From positions 1 to 64,000 of the forward strand of contig JAUYAB010000090.1 of assembly GCA_030693705.1 (NCBI GenBank): DNA of 64,000 bases. Direction: 5' to 3'. How positions within the stretch are numbered: position 1 is the first letter of the stretch; the number at the start of each line of letters is the position of its first letter. This document shows positions 8,721 to 15,966 of this stretch, piece after piece. The notes beneath the pieces were generated by a model. The model worked only from the letters and a program-made list of their open reading frames with translations. It ran no database searches and was not told the DNA's origin. The DNA comes from Ignavibacteria bacterium. GTDB lineage: Bacteria; Bacteroidota; Ignavibacteria; Ignavibacteriales; Ignavibacteriaceae. A program made the position numbers and the translations under genes.

Positions 8721-10943
8721 TCAAGTTATTTTCGTTTCGCAATAGGGACAGATACGCCAAAGTTTTTCCAACTGGCTTGAACAATTTTTACAAAGTTCAA
8801 TTTTATCAACTACTGATTTAATAGAAGAACTTGTTCTCACTGTATAAACTTCCGGGATCTCTTTTATAAAACTTGATTCATTCCCTTTTTCGGTAATCAA
8901 AAACAATTTCTCTTTTGCACGGGTAATTGCAACATAAAATAATCTTCTTTCTTCTTCAAGCAGCAAGTCATGATCGGCTCTTTTGACAATTTGAAATATT
9001 CTGTCTTCCAACCAAATATCCGGGAAACCTCCGTAACCTTCGGTCAATCCAAGTATGAAAACAACTTTAGCCTCAAGTCCTTTAGCCGCGTGTATGGTTT
9101 TCGCTTGAATTTTTATCCCTTCTTTTTTGAAAATTAAGAAATAAGGATAAAACATTTTACTTCTTCGATAAAGGAATAAAATATCTTCGTTAGTCATTCC
9201 ATCATTTATCAACACTTTAACTTTATCAAGACAAAATTCAATATTTTCTTCTTCACTATTACCTGAATAGACAACTATTTTGTGTTCTGATTTTTTTGCT
9301 GCATGGATTTCTTTTTCGACTCTGAATTTATTGTGCTTAATAACTTCATTGCTTGCACTTACAATATTTTGTGTGCTGCGATAATTTAAATTAAGTTTTA
9401 TAACTGTAGAATTTGGGAAATGCTTCGCAAAATTAATGATGTAACTTACATTAGAACCTCTCCACCCGTAAATACTTTGCCAATCATCTCCTACACAAAA
9501 AAGTTGTGTTTCATCAGTAAGCAGTAGTTTTATCAATTCAACTTGCAAATTGTTTACGTCCTGGAATTCATCCACAAGAATATATTGATATTTACTTCGA
9601 TACTTGTTGGCAATATCCGCTTGATTTTGAAACAAGGAAGCGCTTTTTGAAATTAGATCATTAAAATCGAGATAGGATTTATCTGTGCAGTAATTTATAT
9701 ACTTCTCAACAATCGGGATTGCCAGCTCATAAAAATGGCGGACTCTTTCGTGCTGATCTTTTTTAGCGTTTTCTAAAACTACCTTGAAATCAATATTTTC
9801 AACTTTTATCATGTCGATAATCCGGATGATCTGAACTACAAAATCTTTCACATCTTCATGATAACCGTTGAATTCTTCTTTATAAGTAAGGGAAACCGTT
9901 TTATGGTAATCATAAGGTAAACGGTTTTTTACAATCTTATCTAATGAGTGATTGAATAAAGCGGAATCTTTTGTCATACTTTCGTAGGTTTTTACTAACA
10001 ACAAATTTCCTTTTTCAAATTGTTCTTCTTTGTTAACCATTGAAAAACTTTTGTCGCTCACATGTTCAATGTAAAGATTAGCTTCAGGAATATGGAAGTC
10101 AGGGTGAAAGGAAAAGTCTTTTACATTTAGCAGCGGCTCATACTCATATTTTATGCTATGCCGGTAAAGCCAGTCCGCAATAAATTGTTCAGATTTCGAA
10201 CGGACTTTAGTTCCGTCCAGCGTTGTAAAATACTTTCCATCCTTAGTTAAAAACTTATTTGAGTTTTTAGTAATATGAATTTTGTCGATGATGTAATCTA
10301 AGACGTAACGTTTAAGTCGAAGTAAGAAATCCGTATCCTCACATTGTTCAATTAAAAGTTTATGAACCACCTCGAAGACGGTTTCAGGAGCTACATGCTT
10401 TGAAAGTTCATCTTCTTCATCTCTCTTCTCGTCTCCGATTATTCTAAACTTGTTATCAAACTCGTTTACGCCAAAGTTTCGTAAAACACTGTAACAGAAA
10501 CTGTGAAATGTTCTAACCGTTAATCCGTCGATCCATTTATATTTTTTTTGATGAAAAAATCTCTCTTTATCTTTTTCTGTTTTTGTCAAAGACTTATCAA
10601 CCAATATATTTTCATATTGTTTAGTTGTATCGGCGGAAATGATAAGACGGTCTATCATTTCGTTTGCAGCATTTTTAGAAAAAGTGACCGCTAAAATACT
10701 GGAAGGGCTTACACCCTTTTCTTCGATTAAATAAATAATTTTTTGTAGAAGAGTTTTTGTTTTTCCCGAACCGGCTCCGGCTAAAACCAAAAGTCTTTTT
10801 TCTTCACTAATTACAGCTTCTCTTTGTCGCTCACTTAATGCACTTAGGTCTGTTTTTGTCGATTGTTCAATTAAATTATCTTTTAGAATAGTCATCTTTT
10901 GTATGTTCTCTTTTTCTTCGGTAAAGTAATACTTTTTACTCAT
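8721..10943 (-). CDS. UvrD/HelD-like superfamily 1 helicase with inserted nuclease-like domain and zinc ribbon
   Basis: A 740-residue SF1 DNA helicase. Motifs: Q-motif LSERQREAV (36-44), Walker A GAGSGKT (56-62), Walker B VDEFQD (457-462), GDDWQSIYGWRG (485-496, as in E. coli helicase IV), then LNYRSTQN, TIHAAKGLE and VAITRAKEKLFL. Between motifs Ia and II, residues 247-295 contain RSKSEQFIADWLY, HPDFHIPEANLYIEHV: a PD-(D/E)xK-like core (Asp282, Glu293) with the final Lys replaced by His. The C-terminus carries a four-cysteine zinc ribbon (CKNC ... CPYC, about residues 714-735). It lies 142 bp upstream of the restriction-methylation gene on the same strand, suggesting either a defence partnership or independent DNA repair. 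Helicase identity is firm; the role is open. Confidence 0.9.
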   Translation of the reverse strand: MSKKYYFTEEKENIQKMTILKDNLIEQSTKTDLSALSERQREAVISEEKRLLVLAGAGSGKTKTLLQKIIYLIEEKGVSPSSILAVTFSKNAANEMIDRLIISADTTKQYENILVDKSLTKTEKDKERFFHQKKYKWIDGLTVRTFHSFCYSVLRNFGVNEFDNKFRIIGDEKRDEEDELSKHVAPETVFEVVHKLLIEQCEDTDFLLRLKRYVLDYIIDKIHITKNSNKFLTKDGKYFTTLDGTKVRSKSEQFIADWLYRHSIKYEYEPLLNVKDFSFHPDFHIPEANLYIEHVSDKSFSMVNKEEQFEKGNLLLVKTYESMTKDSALFNHSLDKIVKNRLPYDYHKTVSLTYKEEFNGYHEDVKDFVVQIIRIIDMIKVENIDFKVVLENAKKDQHERVRHFYELAIPIVEKYINYCTDKSYLDFNDLISKSASLFQNQADIANKYRSKYQYILVDEFQDVNNLQVELIKLLLTDETQLFCVGDDWQSIYGWRGSNVSYIINFAKHFPNSTVIKLNLNYRSTQNIVSASNEVIKHNKFRVEKEIHAAKKSEHKIVVYSGNSEEENIEFCLDKVKVLINDGMTNEDILFLYRRSKMFYPYFLIFKKEGIKIQAKTIHAAKGLEAKVVFILGLTEGYGGFPDIWLEDRIFQIVKRADHDLLLEEERRLFYVAITRAKEKLFLITEKGNESSFIKEIPEVYTVRTSSSIKSVVDKIELCKNCSSQLEKLWRICPYCETKIT

Positions 10944-11034
10944 CGACTAATCCTCAGCTATGGACAACAATGCCATACTTTTTGCGGCTTACATGTCCTG
11001 CTCTGCTGGATTAAATAAAATTTCGAGTGCACAT

Positions 11035-11373
11035 TTATAACAGAAACTTGATGATACCAATATATTGCACCGGGATATCAATTCGTCTTTCAAGAAAGAA
11101 TTTTTCAAGTCCTACATTTATCCATTCTCTCGAAGTTGTAATATTTTGGAACTGAATGAAATTATCATCTTTTGATTTAACAACTTCATATCCCGACATC
11201 TTGATATCAATACTTTCTCTCTCCCCTTTTAGACTCACCGACAAATAAATATCTTTATTTGCCGAATCAATTTTTAGGTGATTAAGATTACCAAAATCAG
11301 AGATAAATCTATCAGCATACTTCGCAAAAAGAATCGAAGTTCCTTTGTCCTTTATTTTAGAGAATAGACCCAT
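11035..11373 (-). CDS. Conserved-looking hypothetical protein
   Basis: A 112-residue protein starting MGLFSKIKDKGTSILFAKYA. The upstream alternative at 11391 is a GTG, so the ATG at 11373 was chosen. Its middle has alternating hydrophobic strands (KDIYLSVSLKGERESIDIKM). The C-terminus reads FFLERRIDIPVQYIGIIKFLL. No signal peptide is seen. I do not recognise the family. A similar MGLFSKIKD start is common in small envelope-associated or DUF proteins, which is not diagnostic. It sits between the helicase and a DUF1232 gene on the same strand, and may be cotranscribed with the latter (gap 66 bp). Confidence 0.55.
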   Translation of the reverse strand: MGLFSKIKDKGTSILFAKYADRFISDFGNLNHLKIDSANKDIYLSVSLKGERESIDIKMSGYEVVKSKDDNFIQFQNITTSREWINVGLEKFFLERRIDIPVQYIGIIKFLL

Positions 11374-11439
11374 AAGCTTTTTTAGCTTCACTAACCTTAA
11401 AAAATTTCTATTAATTGTACACTTGATTTAATTATAATT

Positions 11440-11784
11440 TTATTGAAACCATTCTTTTAATTTTCCTTTTGCTTTATCAACGTGCTCTCTCTTAATATGC
11501 GCTGCAACAGCAGCCGTTGCGCCGATTAATGCCCCTAAATCATCGGCAAATCCTACCAGCGGTGTAATATCCGGAATCGCGTCAGCCGGTGAAATAAAAT
11601 ATCCAAGAGCGCAGAGAATTACTCCTTTTGCCCAAACGGGTGTGTCTCCATCGATAAAACAGTAATAGAGTACCAATGCTTTTTCAATTACTTCTTTACC
11701 GGCTTTTACAGCAAATTTTTTAATTTTCTTCCAAAACGATTCCTCTGAAAAATCGTTAGAAAAATCGTGAATATCTGTGTTCAT
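11440..11784 (-). CDS. YkvA-like DUF1232 membrane protein
   Basis: A 114-residue protein starting MNTDIHDFSNDFSEE. The core ALGYFISPADAIPDITPLVG followed by FADDLGALIGATAAV is the DUF1232 (YkvA) signature, normally a small hydrophobic protein with one or two membrane-associated helices. The YFISPxDxIPDxxPxxGxxDD pattern is complete. The ATG at 11784 is preferred over an in-frame TTG at 11799. The family has no established biochemical activity, although YkvA-like proteins are often near stress or envelope genes. It is probably in one operon with the following 112-residue protein. Confidence 0.85.
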   Translation of the reverse strand: MNTDIHDFSNDFSEESFWKKIKKFAVKAGKEVIEKALVLYYCFIDGDTPVWAKGVILCALGYFISPADAIPDITPLVGFADDLGALIGATAAVAAHIKREHVDKAKGKLKEWFQ

Positions 11785-12661
11785 CTTTTTCCCTTTCAAT
11801 TAAATTGTCTTGCAAAGTAGAAAAGCGATTCCGTATAACCTAACCTGAACAAGCCCGCCCAAAAGCTGTCGGGTAAACCAGAACCAAATTGTTCTCAGTC
11901 AGCAGTAGGCAGTCAGGGTGATTTTTATGAATCAATTTTCTTTTTTGTTCATAACCCCATCGGGGTTAAATCTTTGTAGAAAAATTTGAATATGCAATCA
12001 AGAACTCCGTAGGAGTTCAATGTTTTTTTGAATCAATGCAACAATTCAATAAAACAACATCAATCACCGTTTGTATAATATTCTGCCAATTCGCCGCGGC
12101 GAATTACACGAATTTTAGTATTAAGGTACTAACGGATTTTTCCCTACTGCTTTTTAATAAAATAAATTTTGTTAATGTTTTATCTTTTTTTGATTCGAAG
12201 TTTGAAGAAAATAAGAAGCAGGGGAACGTATTAATTATTCCGTTTTGTAGTTCTTGACGGTATGTATTTAACAAAGAAATAAAGCAGCCTGCTTTCTTGA
12301 TTATTAGCACAAACGAACTTAGAAATGTTTGCAGAGATTACCAAATGCAAAATAAACATTTTTATAATACTTGAGATAATGGATACAACTTGTTCTTCCT
12401 CTGCGTTTCTTTGCGTTCTTGGCGGTGTATTGTTTTTCTTTTTAACCGCAGAGGGCGCAGAGTAACGCAAAGGTTAGTGCTCTACATTTATAAATAAGCT
12501 TCATTTCAAAAGTCATATTTCAAACTTTTCATACTCTTCTTTGCTGATTAGCGGTTCTATGTTCACTTTAAGTTAAACCTGAAGTCTCATAATTATTTTT
12601 GCTATTCGTGTTCATCAGTAAGATGAGTGGTAAACCTTTCCCGCCACGAATGTTCACGAAT
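11785..12661. other. Gene-free spacer with palindromes and a dispersed repeat
   Basis: I see no convincing gene here; short open frames on both strands have low-complexity content and no domain. It holds small hairpins (ACCCCATCGGGGTT near 11963, GAACTCCGTAGGAGTTC near 12004), a perfect 18-bp palindrome AATTCGCCGCGGCGAATT at 12088-12105, and dispersed repeat copy 3 at 12398-12477. It marks the left edge of the cassette-rich part of the island. Confidence 0.6.
12398..12477. repeat. Dispersed inverted repeat, copy 3
   Basis: A full copy: left arm CCTCTGCG, centre TTGTTTTTCTTTTTAACCGC, right arm CGCAGAGG, then GCGCAGAGTAACGCAAAGG. It lies 185 nt downstream of the ORF6N gene's stop, further from a gene end than the other copies. 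Confidence 0.75.
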
Positions 12662-13210
12662 TTATTTAGCCCTATATTTTTGTTTAGGTTCTTTAACTTG
12701 AAAACCAATTTGCCGTTTTGGCTTTTCAGGCGGTAGAAAAAGCTGGTTTATCGCTTCGATAATCTCCCTAATTTGTTCATCGTGCCCTTCATATTTATCT
12801 TCAAGTTCTGTTAGCTTTTGAACAATATCTTTTTGTGTAGCTAACACTTCACGCAAACGAACGAAAGCGCGAACGACATAAACACTTGCATCCACAGCTC
12901 TTTGAGAATTTAGTACTGAAGCAAGCATAATAGTGCCGTGTTCGGTAAAGGCAAAGGGTAAATTTGGGGAATACTTTAGGTTTCTAAGGTGGTCGCAATT
13001 TGCGACCACCTCAATTTTTTCTTCGATAGTAAGTTGAATCATAAAATCTAAAGGGAACCGTTCTTTATTTCTCTTTACTTGTTCATTCAGTCGTTTTGTT
13101 GTTACTCCATATAATTTTGCGAGATCGGAATCGATAATTACTTTTTGACCACGGATAAATAAAATTCTCGTTTCAATAAGTGCCGGTGGTAACAAAGATA
13201 ATTTTTCCAT
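12662..13210 (-). CDS. ORF6N-domain protein
   Basis: A 182-residue protein whose N-terminal part is an ORF6N domain: IETRILFIRGQKVIIDSDLA (about 12-31), LYGVTTKRLNEQVKRN, RFPLDFMIQLT and then FAFTEHGTIMLASVLNS (86-102). ORF6N domains are found in phage antirepressor-like and KilA-N/Bro-type proteins and are thought to bind DNA. A coiled-coil-like C-terminal half (TQKDIVQKLTELEDKYEGHD) probably mediates oligomerisation. The codons for VVANCDHL form a perfect 25-bp palindrome at 12987-13011. Two relics of related genes lie upstream at 13236 and 14814. Length is typical. Likely a regulatory protein of phage or mobile origin within the island; its target is unknown. Confidence 0.88.
   Translation of the reverse strand: MEKLSLLPPALIETRILFIRGQKVIIDSDLAKLYGVTTKRLNEQVKRNKERFPLDFMIQLTIEEKIEVVANCDHLRNLKYSPNLPFAFTEHGTIMLASVLNSQRAVDASVYVVRAFVRLREVLATQKDIVQKLTELEDKYEGHDEQIREIIEAINQLFLPPEKPKRQIGFQVKEPKQKYRAK
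12987..13011. repeat. Palindrome inside the ORF6N gene
   Basis: Twelve-base arms AGGTGGTCGCAA / TTGCGACCACCT around a single central base. It lies in the coding region between the FMIQL and FAFTEHG blocks. The two ORF6N relics have palindromes of a different sequence at the equivalent position. Confidence 0.9.
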
Positions 13211-13235
13211 AAGCGATCCTATATAATGTCAAATC

Positions 13236-13266
13236 AACTTGAAATCACAGATTGTGATTTCAAGTT
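13236..13266. repeat. Palindrome in ORF6N relic A
   Basis: Fourteen-base arms AACTTGAAATCACA / TGTGATTTCAAGTT around a 3-nt centre. On the minus strand it would read NLKSQSVISS, the position equivalent to VVANCDHL in the intact ORF6N gene. Confidence 0.9.
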
Positions 13267-13415
13267 ATCTAATTCTGATTTCGTTACTTGAAACATGAAA
13301 TCTCAAGGGAATCTTTTAGGAATTTTCTTTACCAGCTTTTCTATACCTCGGCATTTGGCTCCAAATTATCCCTTGCAGTAATCTTCCGGCTTTCTTTTTT
13401 GAACCATTCTTCTAA
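13236..13415 (-). pseudogene. Relic A: DUF5131 3' end joined to an ORF6N fragment
   Basis: Read on the minus strand, 13400 to 13316 encodes [20 protein letters not shown] and a stop, nearly the same as the C-terminus of the intact DUF5131 protein at 17928. Without a gap, the sequence continues in another frame as VKKIPKRFP, DFMFQVTKSELDNLKSQ, which is the middle of an ORF6N domain interrupted by a stop, ending at the palindrome 13236-13266. The relic begins about 19 nt beyond the PIN-domain gene's stop codon. It shares the same fusion junction as relic B, so the two are copies of one ancestral arrangement. Confidence 0.85.
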
Positions 13416-13433
13416 TTGTTTTTTTTAATTGAT

Positions 13434-13916
13434 CTATAGATTCAGTAGTCCAAATGTTTCGGTATGATCTATTTTTATATCAATAAATTCAAAGTTGAGA
13501 TTGCATTTAACTTTTAATAGTTCGTACATTTTAAAACTTCGCTTATCCGAAGTGACAAAGAATTTTATATTAACTTCTTCTTGAGCTTGAGCAAAAAGTT
13601 TTGCATCATTTATAATTATTGGGCGCTCATTTACTTCAAGCTGATTAGCTTTACGAGATTCATAAAGAAAACGGGCTAACTCCCCTGCTTTCTTAGCATG
13701 ATTAATATTAAAGGGAACTATCAAGAGATTTTTTAAGGGAAGTGCATCTGCGGTTCCAAGTACACAAAATTCAGCTATACTTATTGTAGAAATGAATAAA
13801 CTGAATTCTTTTTGGATGAAGTATCTATAGTATTTATCTGCTTTTTCAAATAGGTCGTCTTTTTCATTTAAGAAGCGAAGAAAAAAACTAGTATCAAGCA
13901 GAACACCCTCATGCAT
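13434..13916 (-). CDS. PIN-domain protein, probable toxin ribonuclease
   Basis: A 160-residue PIN-domain protein, a fold of metal-dependent ribonucleases usually found as VapC-like toxins. The expected acidic residues can be placed: Asp8 in LLDTSFFLRFL, Glu49 in SIAEF, Asp104 in INDAKLFAQA and Asp124 in VTSDKRSF. Start is the ATG at 13916, overlapping the upstream gene's end by 8 nt (13909-13916), so the two are translationally coupled. The partner is larger (about 258 residues) than a classical VapB antitoxin. The pair lies exactly between relics A and B. Toxin function is inferred from fold and pairing. Confidence 0.78.
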   Translation of the reverse strand: MHEGVLLDTSFFLRFLNEKDDLFEKADKYYRYFIQKEFSLFISTISIAEFCVLGTADALPLKNLLIVPFNINHAKKAGELARFLYESRKANQLEVNERPIIINDAKLFAQAQEEVNIKFFVTSDKRSFKMYELLKVKCNLNFEFIDIKIDHTETFGLLNL

Positions 13917-14685
13917 CGTAACCTCTTATATTTTTAAGCCATTCATCAGCATCAATATTCCCTATCCAGCTTTTTGCTTTGTCTCTCAAACTTTTAAGAT
14001 ACTTTTCATTGTACATTGTTGTATAGTCTAAAAGTTCAATAAAGTTTAAACTTGACTTATCAATTTCTCCGGTAGTGGAATTCTGTTTGCCTTTTGCTCT
14101 TATCCCATAAGTTTTATAAAGAATATTCTCTTCGGCATTTGCTAAAATTTCTTGCGGTGTTTGGATTCTGATTGTTCCAGTTTCCGGTGAGAATAAATGA
14201 ATATTAACCTTCTCTTTGCCTCCTGCATCTATAATTTTACCATAAAAGTAAAATTCTGCATCCACCCAATTTTCTTGAGTACGATAGAAAAAAGTTGTCT
14301 TATCAATTTGCAACCTTGGTGTTTGAGGTAAAGAAGTACTTATCTCAAAAGTATAATCCTTTTTGATGGCAGTTTCTTGAAAAGACTCAATTGCTTTGGC
14401 TGTATTAAGCTCTAAAAAATCAATATTTTGTGAGGTTTGGATTTGACCAAGTACAGCGCTGAGCCCAATAATAATTTGTGCACTTGTCTTAAAAATATTT
14501 TTTACAGAACCGTCTTCTATTTGATAACTTATTAATGGGCGCTCTTTTCTATCGCCGGGAAATAACATTTTTTCAGCTTGCTCTATTACTTCGGTCAACT
14601 CACGAATGTCAAAAGTTTCGGGTGATAACTTTATGTTACCGTTAAAGCCGGTGATCTTAATTTCTATGTAGCCTATGTTTTCCAT
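13909..14685 (-). CDS. Partner protein of the PIN-domain gene, unknown family
   Basis: About 258 residues from ATG 14685 (MENIGYIEIKITGFNGNIKL); an earlier in-frame ATG at 14781 would add 32 residues next to a gene relic and is less likely. A beta-rich N-terminal part is followed by RPLISYQIEDGSVKNIF (about 50-66 from the chosen start) and a C-terminal tail DADEWLKNIRG. I do not recognise a named domain. The 8-nt overlap with the PIN gene and the short Trp-containing tail, which could wrap into a toxin active site, suggest an antitoxin or regulatory partner. That is inference. Codon use looks like its neighbours. Confidence 0.62.
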   Translation of the reverse strand: MENIGYIEIKITGFNGNIKLSPETFDIRELTEVIEQAEKMLFPGDRKERPLISYQIEDGSVKNIFKTSAQIIIGLSAVLGQIQTSQNIDFLELNTAKAIESFQETAIKKDYTFEISTSLPQTPRLQIDKTTFFYRTQENWVDAEFYFYGKIIDAGGKEKVNIHLFSPETGTIRIQTPQEILANAEENILYKTYGIRAKGKQNSTTGEIDKSSLNFIELLDYTTMYNEKYLKSLRDKAKSWIGNIDADEWLKNIRGYDA

Positions 14686-14813
14686 ATTCAAATTTACATT
14701 TTTTATAATTGTCCGCAAAAGTTTAACAATTTGGATCTTAAAAGCGATGGCTCTTACACTCTTAGGCACAAATGAAAGCATACGGAAGCTAAAGTGTTTA
14801 ACCCATTTTTAGA

Positions 14814-14840
14814 TTTGATATCGCAAATTGCGATATCAAA
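14814..14840. repeat. Palindrome in ORF6N relic B
   Basis: Thirteen-base arms TTTGATATCGCAA / TTGCGATATCAAA around one base. On the minus strand it reads LISQFAISN in the ORF6N frame. The arms differ from the palindromes at 12987 and 13236 at matched positions, so pairing is kept. Confidence 0.9.
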
Positions 14841-15012
14841 GGATTGAATACTTGTATTGAAAGTTGAAACATAAAATTGACGGGAAATCTTTTGGGAAAT
14901 TCCTTTAACTAGCTTTTCTATAAACCGGCATTTGGCTCCATGTTTTCCCTTGAAGAAATCTTCCTGCTTTCTTTTTCTGTTTACCACCCCATTGTTTAAA
15001 AAGAATGGAACA
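14814..15012 (-). pseudogene. Relic B: DUF5131 3' end joined to an ORF6N fragment
   Basis: On the minus strand, 15012 to 14905 encodes FKQWGGKQKKKAGRFLQGKT, then WSQMPVYRKAS and a stop, closely matching the intact DUF5131 C-terminus ([20 protein letters not shown]). It then passes straight into KRFPVNFMFQLS and LISQFAISN, an ORF6N fragment in another frame. The junction is at the same point as in relic A (AGAAAAGCT followed by the ORF6N part), with one extra base. The 5' end of the relic is about 20 nt beyond the stop of the 285-residue gene at 15032. No start or complete domain remains. Confidence 0.85.
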
Positions 15013-15031
15013 CCTTTCGCAAACGAAGAGT

Positions 15032-15889
15032 TTATTCTTGAATTGGTAAGAAATGCCCTGCGTTTTTTTGTTCAATATAATCTGCAACTTCGTTAGCATT
15101 TTCCGAACTAATTACTTCAAAAGATTGATTCTTTTTTATCGCTTCCCAAATATTAAAGTTCTCAGAATTTTTACCTTCGGGTTCGTCAGCAATAATAAAG
15201 GTTTTGTTTCCCCCGTTCCCATAAACATCGGAAAGTTTGGAAAGAACGATTTCAAGGCGAACTAAATTACGTTCGATGGTTGGAGAAGTGGAATTAAAAT
15301 CAAAAGTTTTAGCCGAAATTATTGATCCGTTTCTCCCAATACAATCAAGTTTGAATGTAAAGTTTAGAGAAGGGATAATTTTTTGTGTTATATCATAATT
15401 AGTGTGGACTTTGTTCTCAACTTTACGTATTAATTTTTGTTCAACATTTTTATAAAGCTTTTCTTCTCTGTTCCGCTCGTGAGAAATTGAAACAGATGCT
15501 TTCTCCACAAATATCTCATATAATTTATTGAACTGTTCTTCCGTAAAATCGCCGGTAATAATTGAAGGTTCTGAGAACTGAATTAAATTATTTGAAGATA
15601 CTTTAAGATGAGAAAAGAAATCAGATGTTAAAAATGTTTCGGGAAGAAATAACTGAGAGGCATTTTTTATTAATTCAGAATTAAAATCTTCTATTCTATT
15701 TTCCAACTGGTTTTTAAAAAAGGTGAAAAATCTATCTTCTTCATCACGAAGACGTAAGGACGCAGCAATTCTACGATCAGAAAACTTTAGATAAAATCTG
15801 TTTTCGGTCTTTAACAACAAACCTACCGTTATTTGATCTCCGGCTGTAGGGTTTGTAGATATTTTAATTAGAGTATAAAATGAATTCAT
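15032..15889 (-). CDS. Hypothetical third gene of the DarTG locus
   Basis: A 285-residue soluble protein beginning MNSFYTLIKISTNPTAGDQI. The opening YTLIKISTNPTAGDQITVGL resembles the start of DUF3037-type proteins (Y-x-L-x-x-x-P-x-x-x-G-E-x-x-x-V-G), but the rest is not recognisable to me, so I leave the family open. The centre is Lys/Glu-rich with coiled-coil character (about 125-165), and the last third contains TFIIADEPEGKNSENFN. It follows darG by 77 bp on the same strand and is directly followed by relic B. A role as an accessory to DarTG, or as an independent cargo gene, is possible. Coding status is well supported by length and composition. Confidence 0.6.
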   Translation of the reverse strand: MNSFYTLIKISTNPTAGDQITVGLLLKTENRFYLKFSDRRIAASLRLRDEEDRFFTFFKNQLENRIEDFNSELIKNASQLFLPETFLTSDFFSHLKVSSNNLIQFSEPSIITGDFTEEQFNKLYEIFVEKASVSISHERNREEKLYKNVEQKLIRKVENKVHTNYDITQKIIPSLNFTFKLDCIGRNGSIISAKTFDFNSTSPTIERNLVRLEIVLSKLSDVYGNGGNKTFIIADEPEGKNSENFNIWEAIKKNQSFEVISSENANEVADYIEQKNAGHFLPIQE

Positions 15890-15966
15890 AACTCAAATCT
15901 CCCTCTGAATTCGCTGAATACTTTTCTGTTCCGCGGTTCAGTAAATAAATAACTTTGCTGTTTTTA

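Noticed and set aside
12036-12470. Short ORFs in the spacer left of ORF6N
   Set aside because: Overlapping frames on both strands, biased by AT-rich and repeat sequence (including dispersed repeat copy 3); no recognisable protein pattern.
14754-15099. Two overlapping minus-strand ORFs of 64-77 codons
   Set aside because: They are fragments of relic B (DUF5131 tail and ORF6N remnant) read in different frames, not genes.
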